This document shows, piece after piece, positions 8,945-18,413 of a stretch of DNA of 64,000 nt. The notes beneath the pieces are model-generated. The model was not told the origin of the DNA. It worked only from the letters and a program-made list of their open reading frames with translations, and did not search any database. The stretch comes from Bacteroides pyogenes DSM 20611 = JCM 6294 (GTDB taxonomy: Bacteria; Bacteroidota; Bacteroidia; Bacteroidales; Bacteroidaceae): assembly GCF_000428105.1 (NCBI RefSeq), contig NZ_ATZH01000013.1, positions 45,715 to 109,714 of the forward strand, in the 5' to 3' direction. Made by a program: the position numbers and the translations under genes. Positions within the stretch are counted from its first letter, which is position 1; every line of letters starts with the position of its first letter.

Positions 8945-10834
8945 ATGAAATTATTATCTAAAATATTTGCTTTGACACTAGTCATGATATGGAGTGTCTC
9001 ATGCGATTTTCTGGATGTAGTGCCCGATGAACGGACTACAGATACTGACACGTATGCAGGGCGCAACAACGGTATAGAATATCTGTATTCTTGCTATGCT
9101 TATCTACCTAATCCGGCCAACACGCCGGGAGGTCTCGACTTGCTTACGGGAGACGAAGTAATAACCGCCTTTGAACACGAAACATTCGCTGCTTTCCCGA
9201 AAGGGAATTATTCGGCTTCCTCACCGGTTATTTCATACTGGAATACCTTCTTTCAAGGGATACGCCAATGCTATATGTTTATGGAAAGAATAGACAAATT
9301 CCCCGACACCTCGGATGCGGAGAAGAATGATTACAGGGCACAAGCGAAATTTCTTGTCGCATATTATCATTTTCTGCTTTCGCGTGCCTACGGACCCATT
9401 TTGTTGATAAAAGAAACTCCGTCCACAGACATCCTTGCCTCTGAATATCCTACCCGTGTTCCTTACGATGAATGTGTGGCTTGGATTTGCAATCAACTCG
9501 ATGAGGCTGCCCAAGGCTTACCCACTAAGCGAGACATAAAAAGCCAATACGGATTAGCCACAAGCATCATGGCTAAGTCGGTAAAGGCCAAAATGCTGCT
9601 CTATGCCGCTTCGCCTTTATTCAACGGAAACAGTGTGTATACCGATTTTAAAGACAAAGAAGGAGTGGCATTGATGCCCGCCTCTTACGATGCGCAGAAA
9701 TGGGTGAAAGCGCGTGATGCTCTGGCAGAAGCCATCAAGCTCGCTGAAGACAACGGGCACATCCTCTACAAGAATGACGCATATCGAGGCGAAGATGGTT
9801 CGGCAAACAATTTCCCCGAAAAAGGTATCGTGCGTCGCATGCGCACTCTAACTCTTGATTGGAAGGGCTCAGCTAACCCCGAGGTACTGTTTGCCGACAC
9901 ACGGGGAGAGGGATACTATGACATACAACTGAAATGTACGCCGAAAACTTCTGTAGAGCAGGGCGCTAACGGAGTTTCGCTCACTTGGACCATGCTCAAC
10001 CGTTTCTATACGAAAAACGGTCTTCCTTGGGATGAGGATCCTGAATTTAAGTCGGAAAATAAACTGGCGGTTGTCAGCATAAATGCCGAGCATGCCGCAT
10101 ACGGAAAGGAAGGAGAGAAGACCATTGCTTTCAACCTTAACCGCGAACCGCGCTTTTATGCTTGGGTGGGTTTTCAGGGAGGATACTTTGAAGTGCTCAA
10201 CGGTGACGACAACGCATACCCCATTCCCGGCTATATGCCTGAACGAGGACGTGTTCTCCTGAACTTTCTCAAGGAAGGCAATCAAGGACGCAAAAACCGA
10301 ACCAACAACTACTCTCCGGGCGGATACCTCAATAAAAAAGGTACCGACCCCAATATGATCATGAAGAAATCGGGACCCAGTCGTACCGTATATCCTTGGC
10401 CTGTCATCCGTTTGGCCGACCTTTATCTGGGTTATGCCGAAGCGTGTGTAGAAACAGGCGAACTGGATATAGCCAAAACTTATCTGAACAAAGTACGTAC
10501 ACGTGCCGGCATTCCTACGGTAGAAAAATCATGGGAGGGCGTGGCTACACTTGATAAAGAAAGAATGCGTCGAATCGTACGTCAAGAACGCCAGATAGAG
10601 CTTTATCTCGAGAATCAGAACTTCTGGGATATGCGCCGCTGGATGATTGCTGAAGAAACTTTCAGTAAGAAAGCCCAGGGACTTAATATTGAAGGAAACA
10701 CGATAGACGACTTTGCACAACTCAAGGAAATCTCTTTCGAGCGTAAATTCGAATCGCCGAAGAATTATCTGTTACCTATACCCAGCAATGATATCAATAG
10801 GAACCCTAAACTTGTGAATAATCCCGGTTATTAA
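8945..10834 (+). CDS. SusD/RagB-type surface glycan-binding lipoprotein
   Basis: Partner lid of the preceding SusC. The signal peptide ends in lipobox SVSC with Cys20, giving a surface-anchored lipoprotein. The N-terminal SusD-like domain begins at FLDVVPDERTTDTD, and the C-terminal RagB/SusD domain includes PVIRLADLYLGYAEA and the conserved end segment RRIVRQERQIELYLENQNFWDMRRW. 629 aa is within range. It starts 26 bases after susC. Confidence 0.94.
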   Translation: MKLLSKIFALTLVMIWSVSCDFLDVVPDERTTDTDTYAGRNNGIEYLYSCYAYLPNPANTPGGLDLLTGDEVITAFEHETFAAFPKGNYSASSPVISYWNTFFQGIRQCYMFMERIDKFPDTSDAEKNDYRAQAKFLVAYYHFLLSRAYGPILLIKETPSTDILASEYPTRVPYDECVAWICNQLDEAAQGLPTKRDIKSQYGLATSIMAKSVKAKMLLYAASPLFNGNSVYTDFKDKEGVALMPASYDAQKWVKARDALAEAIKLAEDNGHILYKNDAYRGEDGSANNFPEKGIVRRMRTLTLDWKGSANPEVLFADTRGEGYYDIQLKCTPKTSVEQGANGVSLTWTMLNRFYTKNGLPWDEDPEFKSENKLAVVSINAEHAAYGKEGEKTIAFNLNREPRFYAWVGFQGGYFEVLNGDDNAYPIPGYMPERGRVLLNFLKEGNQGRKNRTNNYSPGGYLNKKGTDPNMIMKKSGPSRTVYPWPVIRLADLYLGYAEACVETGELDIAKTYLNKVRTRAGIPTVEKSWEGVATLDKERMRRIVRQERQIELYLENQNFWDMRRWMIAEETFSKKAQGLNIEGNTIDDFAQLKEISFERKFESPKNYLLPIPSNDINRNPKLVNNPGY

Positions 10835-10852
10835 TGTTTAAACATATACAAG

Positions 10853-11770
10853 ATGAAACATTTATTTATATATGCCTTTGCAGGAGCTGTTACTCTACTT
10901 GCATTGTGGGGTTGCCAGAAAGAGGACCTCGGTCCACTGCCTGTGGCAATCGAAGCTTCTTCCTTGACTGCCGAATCGCAGGAAGGTGCCGTTAAAATAA
11001 GCTGGAAGATTCCAGAAGCTGCCAATTACGAATACATCCGAGTAACTTACAGGCATCCCGGCACAAATAAAGAACATATCCGCTTAGCCAGTGTGTATGC
11101 CGATCATATTATCATCGACGGTTTGCTCAAGCGCTACGGAGCCATCGAATTTAAACTCATGCCTATAACTGCCAAGGGACGTGAAGGAGAAGTGCGCACC
11201 ATAACTGCCGAATCGCTTGCACTGCCCAAGATAATCAAAGTGATCTCTGACAGTAAGGAGCAAATGGAAATAGATCCTACGCAGATCTGGGCGAGCAATC
11301 CCGAGCCCTACTATGACGAAGGGTTGGTTGCAAGCTTAGTGGATAATAATTACAACACATACTTCCATATGAGCTGGAGCAACCCCAAACCTTTTCCGCA
11401 CTACATTGTGATGAAGGTGCCCGAATCAATCAATACATTAAGCTTCTTCATTAAGAATCGTACGCATGCCAACAACAACAACCGTCCGAAAAGCATGAAT
11501 CTTTGGGTGAGTGAAACGTTTGATGGAACTACTTTCAATCCGGCGAATTTCTCGGCGCATAAAGTGGCCGAATTCAGAGGCATGCCCGAAGGAAGCGGCA
11601 CTGAAGTGGAATCTTCAGGCTACGTTCTTCCATCTCCAATGCAATATGTTTGGTTTGAAGTTCTTGAACCACATGGAAGCGGGCTGTTCTTTTCGCTAGC
11701 TGAAATCAAGCTTTATAAATATAAGCTCGAGATGTTCGATCCGGAAACAGGAGAAACAACTGTACTATAA
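10853..11770 (+). CDS. Surface lipoprotein with Fn3-like (DUF4959-type) and discoidin-like (DUF5000-type) domains
   Basis: Likely surface binding protein of the locus. Signal peptide ends LALWGC with Cys21. Residues about 30-125 form a fibronectin-like domain (AVKISWKIPEAANYEYIRVTY), and about 140-295 form a beta-sandwich resembling F5/8 type C domains (SLVDNNYNTYFHMSW, KSMNLWVSETFDG). Genes of this kind commonly sit directly after SusD in Bacteroides loci. Domain names come from memory of family architecture, not a search. It follows susD by 18 bases and precedes the M60 peptidase gene. Confidence 0.75.
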   Translation: MKHLFIYAFAGAVTLLALWGCQKEDLGPLPVAIEASSLTAESQEGAVKISWKIPEAANYEYIRVTYRHPGTNKEHIRLASVYADHIIIDGLLKRYGAIEFKLMPITAKGREGEVRTITAESLALPKIIKVISDSKEQMEIDPTQIWASNPEPYYDEGLVASLVDNNYNTYFHMSWSNPKPFPHYIVMKVPESINTLSFFIKNRTHANNNNRPKSMNLWVSETFDGTTFNPANFSAHKVAEFRGMPEGSGTEVESSGYVLPSPMQYVWFEVLEPHGSGLFFSLAEIKLYKYKLEMFDPETGETTVL

Positions 11771-11810
11771 CGCTTATTCAGAAAGAAAAGTATTTAAAAT
11801 TTACCCGGTA

Positions 11811-11919
11811 TTCTTTTGAGCTTTCTTTTTTAGAGGATTTTTCTGTTTTACGAGACGCATAACAAGCTATTTGAGAAACAAAAACAGGAAAAGAGACTGA
11901 AAAGAAAACTCAAAAGAAG
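11811..11919. repeat. Long imperfect inverted repeat between the binding protein and M60 peptidase genes
   Basis: The left half (11811-11849) contains TTCTTTTGAG, TTTCTTTTT and TTTTTCTGTTTT; the right half (11881-11919) contains AAAACAGGAAAA, AAAAGAAAA and CTCAAAAGAA in matching reverse order. Together they can fold into an approximately 40-bp interrupted stem with a loop of about 30 bases. The remainder of this 306-base gap is AT-rich with no gene. Confidence 0.5.
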
Positions 11920-12076
11920 CCGATAAATAATTGAAAAGGGAAAAACAAACCTACTACTAAATCGAATGAGCTATTCGATCTTTCAGATACCATAACATTC
12001 TTCTTAATTAAAGTATTGTTTTTAAACACTTTACTTAAACTCCAAATCTTTGAAAAACTATTTAAAACGATTAACA

Positions 12077-14836
12077 ATGAAACTACGTCTGATTTTTCTT
12101 TTGACTGTATCCGCTTTTCTGATGCTTACGTGCAGCGATAAATCGGAAGACGACATGTTGTTCCTTACTATCAAGCAGAAAACGGTAAATTTTTCCGAAG
12201 CAGCTTCCTCATCCGATATCCAAATACAAACAAATGACAGCTATTGGACAGCAACCGTTCAAAAGGATGCCGAAACCTGGCTCAAAACACTGTCTCGCGG
12301 ATCCATACTACAGATTAGCGTATCTGCCAATCCGGAAATGGAGAAACGCCGTGGAGAGATCAAGGTGACTGCCGGTAAGCTTTCGGAAATCATAGTTGTG
12401 GAACAATTGGGTATGGCTCCCGCCCTATTACTTTCTTCCGAAATGTTCACCATTGCCGCAGATGGAGGAGAGATGAAATTGGAAGTTACCGCTAACATAG
12501 AGTACGACATCAGTATCCCGACGGATGCTACATGGATTAAACCCTTAACCAATACACGTGCTGTTGAAATGGTAAAAAAAGAGTATCGTTTCGATGTTTC
12601 GTTCAACGGTGAGGAAGCGGTACGTACAACCGAGTTGGTGGTAAAACAGAAAGGGGGAACACTCGAAAAGAAAGTGCTGGTGACGCAGAAAGCGCAAACG
12701 GGCTATACGGGAGAAAGTACCGGTGACATCAAAGATGACGTGAAAGTGCCTATAAGCCGCGCATCGGCAAGTTCTTTCCAAAAAGGGGAAGAAATAGAAA
12801 AATCATTCGACGGTGATTATAACACCATTTACCACTCATCGTGGAACAATAGTGGAGACGATTATTTCCCGATTACCCTCGAATATTTTTTCGATAACCA
12901 GGAAAGCATCGACTATTTGGTCTACTACCCTCGCCTCGAAGGATACAATGGACATTTTAAAGAAGTGGAAATTTGGACATCCACGCAAGACGCTCCCAAT
13001 TATGTGAAAGTGACGGACTATGACTTCAAAGGCTCCCCGATGATGACAAAAGTTTTGTTTGACAAACCTCTGATAAAGCCCCTTTCCGTAAAATTTATCG
13101 TGAAGTCGGGCAATGGAGACAGACAAGGATTTGCCTCTTGTTCCGAAATGGAGTTCTATCGTCGCAACTCCGACAATTTCGACCCTCTCACGTTGTTTAC
13201 CGACCTCACTTGTTCAGAGCTGAAGCCCGGCATATCCATCGAAGAGATTGAGAAAGTGCCGAACAAGCTCTATCGGAACATTGCTTTCTATCTGCATAAA
13301 GGAAGCTATCCGCATGAATTCCGCATTCAAAACTACCGTGCTTGGCCGCATCCTGATGATTGGGCGCGTGTGAACAAAACCTCTACGCTGAGCCTGCTCG
13401 ACAATCCGACCGGCATTAGCGTTGAGGAAAACGATGAACTCATCGTATTCGTAGGTCCCACCGAAGGTTATAAAATAGGATTGAAAGTTCAGAACCTTAA
13501 CAAACCCGGTGGAGACGGATATGGAAATGCATTTTATTATTCGCTTTCACAGGGAGTGAATAAATTGAAAATGAAGAACAAAGGATTGATTTACGTCTTC
13601 TACCATACGCCCGATTACCAAACAGCGCAACCGGTGAAAATTCATTTTGCGACCGGGAAAGTTAACGGATATTTCGATTCACAAAAGCATCAGGCATCAG
13701 ACTGGCCGAAATATCTCAATGCGGCCGTTGACGAGTATTTCGACGTAGTGGGTAAGCACGCTCACCTCACATTTTCGACCGCACACTTCAAAACCTATGC
13801 GGGAAGCAACGGTAAAGAATTGATTGACGCTTATGATGAGCTGGTGAGTTTGGAAAAAGAGTTCATGGGATTGATGAAATATAATCGCCCTACCATCAAC
13901 CGCGCTTATTTTCATGCTATGTACCATTCTTATTTCTACTCCACATCCTATCGAACGGCATACAATGTAACCGGTGAGAATGAAAGGAGAACACTGTTGA
14001 ATGTAAATGAACTAAAGAAATCGCCTTGGGGCCCAGCACACGAACAGGGGCACACGTTTCAAACCCGTCCCGGATTTAAATGGCACGGCATGACTGAAGT
14101 CACCAACAACGTCCATTCCCTTTACGTGCAAACCGAGTGGGGTAATGCTTCACGTATTGAAACGGAAAAAATGGGACGCTTCAATAACCGATATGAAAAG
14201 GCCTATTACAATTCCTTCGTAAAACACGTGTCTTACCCCGGTGAGGAAGATGTATTCTGCAAGTTGGTTTCGTTGTGGCAGTTGCAACTCTACTTCTCCA
14301 ATGCTCGCGGAAAGACAGATTTATACAAGGATTTGTATGAAAAGGTACGTACTTCAACCAATCAACCAACACCCGGAACCCAGCAATTAGAGTTTGTAAA
14401 GATGATGTGCGACATTGCTCAAGCCGATTTGACCGACTTTTTTAAGAGATGGGGCTATTTATCTCCTTTTGATGGCGAGATAGACGACTACGGCAAAATA
14501 CGAGTTGTGATCGATCAAAGTCAGATAGACAGGACCATAGCCGCTGTAAAAGAGAAAAACTATCTGCCATTGACAGAAAAAATAGAGTATATTTCCGATT
14601 CTAACTGGAAAATATTCAGAGATCGTTTGCCCGTGCGTCAAGGAACCGCTATAAAAAGTGGAAAAAACATCACCATGAACGGATGGCAAAATGTAGTAGC
14701 CTATGAAGTATATGATGGTGAAACACTCGTGTTCGTATCCAATAAAGCATCTTTTAGTTTGGATACGGATGTAAACTCCGGCATCAAGGTGCTGGCTGTG
14801 GCTTATGATGGAAGTAAGACAGAAGTGAAGTTCTGA
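12077..14836 (+). CDS. M60-family (enhancin/mucinase-like) metallopeptidase lipoprotein with BACON and CBM32 modules
   Basis: Predicted surface peptidase acting on O-glycosylated mucin-type proteins. From the start chosen here (ATG at 12077; an ATG at 12050 adds nine residues) the lipobox ends LMLTC at Cys19. Two BACON domains follow (about 30-115 and 120-215), then a CBM32/F5-8C module (about 230-365; FDGDYNTIYHSSWNN), then the M60 domain with the zinc motif HEQGHTFQ at 655-662 and a probable third ligand Glu674 (HGMTEVTNN). The order matches the characterised B. thetaiotaomicron enzyme BT4244 as I recall it. It ends the locus before a strong hairpin. Confidence 0.92.
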   Translation: MKLRLIFLLTVSAFLMLTCSDKSEDDMLFLTIKQKTVNFSEAASSSDIQIQTNDSYWTATVQKDAETWLKTLSRGSILQISVSANPEMEKRRGEIKVTAGKLSEIIVVEQLGMAPALLLSSEMFTIAADGGEMKLEVTANIEYDISIPTDATWIKPLTNTRAVEMVKKEYRFDVSFNGEEAVRTTELVVKQKGGTLEKKVLVTQKAQTGYTGESTGDIKDDVKVPISRASASSFQKGEEIEKSFDGDYNTIYHSSWNNSGDDYFPITLEYFFDNQESIDYLVYYPRLEGYNGHFKEVEIWTSTQDAPNYVKVTDYDFKGSPMMTKVLFDKPLIKPLSVKFIVKSGNGDRQGFASCSEMEFYRRNSDNFDPLTLFTDLTCSELKPGISIEEIEKVPNKLYRNIAFYLHKGSYPHEFRIQNYRAWPHPDDWARVNKTSTLSLLDNPTGISVEENDELIVFVGPTEGYKIGLKVQNLNKPGGDGYGNAFYYSLSQGVNKLKMKNKGLIYVFYHTPDYQTAQPVKIHFATGKVNGYFDSQKHQASDWPKYLNAAVDEYFDVVGKHAHLTFSTAHFKTYAGSNGKELIDAYDELVSLEKEFMGLMKYNRPTINRAYFHAMYHSYFYSTSYRTAYNVTGENERRTLLNVNELKKSPWGPAHEQGHTFQTRPGFKWHGMTEVTNNVHSLYVQTEWGNASRIETEKMGRFNNRYEKAYYNSFVKHVSYPGEEDVFCKLVSLWQLQLYFSNARGKTDLYKDLYEKVRTSTNQPTPGTQQLEFVKMMCDIAQADLTDFFKRWGYLSPFDGEIDDYGKIRVVIDQSQIDRTIAAVKEKNYLPLTEKIEYISDSNWKIFRDRLPVRQGTAIKSGKNITMNGWQNVVAYEVYDGETLVFVSNKASFSLDTDVNSGIKVLAVAYDGSKTEVKF

Positions 14837-14905
14837 CAACGAAAAAGATAATGCACATAAATAAAATTACAAGCATCCGATAAAGTGCATCTTCCTCTAA
14901 ACAAT

Positions 14906-14950
14906 AAAATCGCTATAGCATTCTTTCACCAAATTTGCTGTAGCGATTTT
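14906..14950 (+). terminator. Terminator after the M60 locus
   Basis: AAAATCGCTATAGCA (14906-14920) pairs with TGCTGTAGCGATTTT (14936-14950) with a single wobble, giving a 15-bp stem whose 3' arm ends in T4. Confidence 0.7.
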
Positions 14951-15235
14951 GCTTATTCTAAAGTATAGCTGTTCAGTAAATATAGGATAGAGCTTTTAGG
15001 ACACTGCCGAAAGACATCAAGATAGAGACTGTTGCATGACAATCTACATGTTTTACCCCCCCCTTTGGGTATATGTATATCGGTTATTTCTTGTTTGAAT
15101 CCTGCCAATACTCGTTTTTTCCTGTCATAGCTCCCTCGTTTTTCATTGAGTTATATCGATACTATGAAAACTTTTCGAGGTATTTAGTCCGGTATAAGTA
15201 TTCGGTGCATTCCTCTATCGCTTTTCTGCATTTAT
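14951..15235. other. Intergenic region after the M60 locus
   Basis: About 285 bases between the terminator and the end of the leftward hydrolase gene. It holds a C8 run at 15056-15063 (preceded by TTTTA, as is the sigma-gene tract). A 65-codon open frame at 15073-15270 has no recognisable features and overlaps the hydrolase end; I do not call it. Confidence 0.5.
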
Positions 15236-16507
15236 TCAACGGTTATTCAGAAATTTCCAAAAATCTATAATCATCAGCTGAGCACTTCCCATATGGTTAG
15301 CCTCATATTGCTTATAGGTAACGTCGGCGCCTCTGCTTCGAAGATTATCATATAAGCGGTCGGAACAGATTATCGGCACTAATGTATCGTCTTTCCCATG
15401 AAACAAGTGTATTTTGAAGGCAGGTGTCCAATCATTCGGAATTCGTTTTTGCCGGCAACTCTGCAAGAGATGCTGATATTCGGGAGAATCTTCCTTTTTC
15501 AGGAAATTGTCTGTGAAGTATTCTCGAAGGTCTGTTCCTAATAATTGGGTTAATTTATCTATGGAATATTGACCATAACACCATTCTTCGTAATATTTCA
15601 GCAATTCTCCTTTGAAAATCCGGTTGAAATCCAGCTGCAAATCTTCATAATAATTCAACGAACATATAATATTGGGACAAGCGGCATGCTCAGAATAATA
15701 AGACGAAAATTGAGATTCTATGCTCAATGCAGGATCGTAAGCTCCCCCCCCGATAAAAACGTTCTTAACCTTAACTCCTCTTTCCGCATATTGTTGATAA
15801 TATCTTGCCAAAGTCAAAGCTCCTCCCGCTCCTAACGAATAGCCGAACAAAATACTTTTTTTATCTAACTTGCGATGATAATGATTGTATACAAACTCCT
15901 CTACCGCTTGTCGCATATCAGCACTGACAACAGCTACATTCTCATATTGCAAGTAACCAATAGGTAAGTCTGCCGTAGAGCCATAGCCTATTTGGTCGGG
16001 TACAATATAGACATATCCGTTTATTCCCGGAATAACCTCCGGCATGTAATAATTGACAGTACCGCAATCATTCTTGCTCTTAAACCAGGGGACGACTTCT
16101 ATAACCCCTTTCGGATTATGTGATTTGGGATAATACAAAACACCAGATGCGACAACCTTTTCTCCTTTAGGATTGACTGTATGATAAGTGATGCCATGCA
16201 CGTCATATTCGCTAGATAGCTTGATATACAACTTAATCTGAACGGTAATGGATTTAATCTCATTTTCCGGTATACCTTGTTTGCGAAGAATCGATTCGAT
16301 GGACTGTATGCCGAATTGTCGGAATACTTCATCCATAACATCTTCCAAACGAAGTGTTTTTGAAAATAACACTCCAGAAAACTTCTCATATTCTACTGGC
16401 TCGAACAGATCAGATTCATTCCGTTCGCATGACAGGAATAAACTCATGAAAAGAAGCGTGAATATCACGTCTTTTATCAACGACTTGATTTGTGAGAATG
16501 TAAACAT
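15236..16507 (-). CDS. Alpha/beta-hydrolase lipoprotein (lipase/esterase-like)
   Basis: Predicted envelope hydrolase. From the ATG at 16507 the signal peptide ends in FLSC with Cys27; the longer reading from 16567 would place 20 extra residues before it and overlap the upstream gene. The alpha/beta-hydrolase fold shows a nucleophile elbow GYSLGAGGA (Ser at about 224), a likely acid in FHGKDDTLVP and a catalytic His in ANHMGSAQ near the C-terminus. The best family resemblance is secretory lipase or prolyl-oligopeptidase-like esterase; the substrate is unknown. It is the last gene of the permease operon, 22 bases after the barrel gene. A run of eight C on the plus strand (15744-15751) encodes the GGG of FIGGGAYD. 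Confidence 0.75.
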   Translation of the reverse strand: MFTFSQIKSLIKDVIFTLLFMSLFLSCERNESDLFEPVEYEKFSGVLFSKTLRLEDVMDEVFRQFGIQSIESILRKQGIPENEIKSITVQIKLYIKLSSEYDVHGITYHTVNPKGEKVVASGVLYYPKSHNPKGVIEVVPWFKSKNDCGTVNYYMPEVIPGINGYVYIVPDQIGYGSTADLPIGYLQYENVAVVSADMRQAVEEFVYNHYHRKLDKKSILFGYSLGAGGALTLARYYQQYAERGVKVKNVFIGGGAYDPALSIESQFSSYYSEHAACPNIICSLNYYEDLQLDFNRIFKGELLKYYEEWCYGQYSIDKLTQLLGTDLREYFTDNFLKKEDSPEYQHLLQSCRQKRIPNDWTPAFKIHLFHGKDDTLVPIICSDRLYDNLRSRGADVTYKQYEANHMGSAQLMIIDFWKFLNNR

Positions 16508-16529
16508 GGCAATTATTGATTTTGAAAGT

Positions 16530-17696
16530 TTAGAAAATCCATTTATATTGCAAGAATCCCAATCCAACTCGAAGTTTTATAGGCTGTTCATCGGCATAAT
16601 TGAATAAATGCGAGAAAAGAGAAGCTTCCATATTTTTGGAAATTCTATAATTAAAATACAATCCTGCATAGCATAGATGCTTGTCGACAAAGTAAGCGCC
16701 CGATATTCGTATGGAGAAACGTGGAGTCAAAGGATAAACAGCTTGTGCCAAAACACTCCATCTGGAAACAGACAAATCTTTAGCCGATTGCGGATCTATA
16801 TAAAAGTAATGAAGATTATACATATCCGTATCGGTGTTACGGCTACTGTATAACACTTCTCCTTGTATAACTAAGTTGTTGGAGAAAACATAATCGATCC
16901 CGATTGCCGCCTGAAGTATATCATAGTTGTTCTCTTTGTGTTTCAAAGGGTGAAAATAGGAACTTTCCATTCGCAGAATCAGCCGTTCGCCTCCAAGGTT
17001 CAATGACCCTCCCATCACGACATCTTCTCCGCAATAAATACCTCCCATAAACCGATATTCCACACTGTTTGCCTGTCGGCTATGCAAGAGGGCAACAGTG
17101 GGTTTTCCATACATGTTCAATGAAGCGGCAAGTTCACTGTAAGAAGTTACGTTGTGATAATAAGTTGCTCGGATGGCATCACATCCCGGGTGCTCGGGAT
17201 AGTAGAATTGAAAAAATGAATACGGGTTAAAAATATTGTTCGGATTCCACACCAGCGTTTGCCCCCAATTGATGCGCTGTCTGCCTGCCTTGACTTCCCA
17301 AGCGCCGCATATATATTGAAAAGAACAACGGTCGATATTCAAATGATACAAAATGTTTCTCCGGCTGAAGATATTCCACGAGAAATCCCCCCATCCTCTG
17401 TCTCTATCTACATTATCCTTAACATAAGACAAAATAGTGGCGTTTCCCGTATACAAAAGATTGCGTATCCCAACTTCTATACGAATGGAAGAATGAGGCC
17501 TCCAATCTACGTTCATCCGTTGATATGTTATATTTTGCCACAGCGTTTCCTCCAATAGGTCAGGATGGGTGGAAGCAAAAAGCGTGCTATTATTCAGGTA
17601 TCCCGAGATACGCAATGCCCCGTTGTTTTTCTGTGCATGTATTCCTAGTGTTCCAACAACCAACAGGAAAAGAGAAATGAGTATCGGATATTTCAT
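16530..17696 (-). CDS. Outer-membrane beta-barrel protein (DUF1302-like)
   Basis: Predicted outer-membrane barrel: signal peptide ending GIHAQ (residue 22), alternating amphipathic strands throughout and a terminal aromatic residue (YKWIF). The segment AGRQRINWGQTLVWNPNN resembles a motif seen in DUF1302-type barrels that accompany RND or ABC exporters with LolA-like carriers. Its ATG overlaps the stop of the ATPase gene (17693-17696), so production is tightly coupled. Inferred role: the outer-membrane end of a lipid or lipoprotein transfer route. An alternative is a porin unrelated to the ABC proteins, but the overlap makes that less likely. Confidence 0.7.
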   Translation of the reverse strand: MKYPILISLFLLVVGTLGIHAQKNNGALRISGYLNNSTLFASTHPDLLEETLWQNITYQRMNVDWRPHSSIRIEVGIRNLLYTGNATILSYVKDNVDRDRGWGDFSWNIFSRRNILYHLNIDRCSFQYICGAWEVKAGRQRINWGQTLVWNPNNIFNPYSFFQFYYPEHPGCDAIRATYYHNVTSYSELAASLNMYGKPTVALLHSRQANSVEYRFMGGIYCGEDVVMGGSLNLGGERLILRMESSYFHPLKHKENNYDILQAAIGIDYVFSNNLVIQGEVLYSSRNTDTDMYNLHYFYIDPQSAKDLSVSRWSVLAQAVYPLTPRFSIRISGAYFVDKHLCYAGLYFNYRISKNMEASLFSHLFNYADEQPIKLRVGLGFLQYKWIF

Positions 17697-18376
17697 AGAA
17701 ATTGTTCTTTTATCATTCTACCATCTTCCAAGGTGATGATGCGATTAGCTTTTGCCATAATTCGAGGATCATGTGTGGAAAAAATAAAGGTCATGTTCTC
17801 TTCCTTGTTCAACCGCATCATCATATTGAGCAGATTCTCCGCTGACTTAGTATCAAGATTAGCAGTTGGCTCATCTGCCAACACGAAGCGTGGTTTAGCC
17901 GCCAATGCACGAGCTACGGCTACCCGTTGCTGTTCTCCACCAGACAAATTGGCCGGACGAGTACGGGCACGATCGGCAAGACCAATAATTTTGAGCAAAT
18001 CGTTCGTACGCTGTTTTCGTTCTTCTTTGGAATAACCTTGCAGCTCCATTAAAAAAGAAATATTTTCTTCTACTGTAAAAACCGGAATCAAATTATATGA
18101 TTGAAAAACGAAGCCGATGTTATGCAACCGAAAATCAATTAACTCCTTCTCTTTCATCAACCCAATATCTTTTCCGTCAATCAGTATGCGCCCGGATGAA
18201 GGGTGATCCAAACCTCCCAGGAGATTCAACAGAGTTGTCTTCCCCGAACCCGATGGCCCCACAATTGCAGAAAACTCTCCTTGTTCAATGTTGAGGGTAA
18301 TATTGGCCACAGCATGTACCTCGAAAGCTTCGCCTCGAAAAGTCTTTTCCAATTTCTCAGTCTGTATCAATGCCAT
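17693..18376 (-). CDS. ABC transporter ATPase, LolD/MacB type
   Basis: Cytoplasmic ATPase driving the two permeases encoded upstream. All motifs are intact in 227 aa: Walker A GPSGSGKTTLL (about 39-49), Q-loop VFQSYNL, signature LSGGEQQRVAVARALA, Walker B FVLADEPTANLD and H-loop STHD. This is the short LolD/FtsE/MacB class, which works by mechanotransmission rather than by a transmembrane channel. The gene lies 37 bases after the second permease gene and overlaps the barrel gene by four bases. Confidence 0.93.
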   Translation of the reverse strand: MALIQTEKLEKTFRGEAFEVHAVANITLNIEQGEFSAIVGPSGSGKTTLLNLLGGLDHPSSGRILIDGKDIGLMKEKELIDFRLHNIGFVFQSYNLIPVFTVEENISFLMELQGYSKEERKQRTNDLLKIIGLADRARTRPANLSGGEQQRVAVARALAAKPRFVLADEPTANLDTKSAENLLNMMMRLNKEENMTFIFSTHDPRIMAKANRIITLEDGRMIKEQFL

Positions 18377-18413
18377 ACTTTATTATTTTGAAGATATAAC
18401 CATATAACCTTAT

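Noticed and set aside
15073..15270. 65-aa gene downstream of the M60 locus
   Set aside because: Overlaps the 3' end of the hydrolase gene on the other strand and shows no protein-like features.
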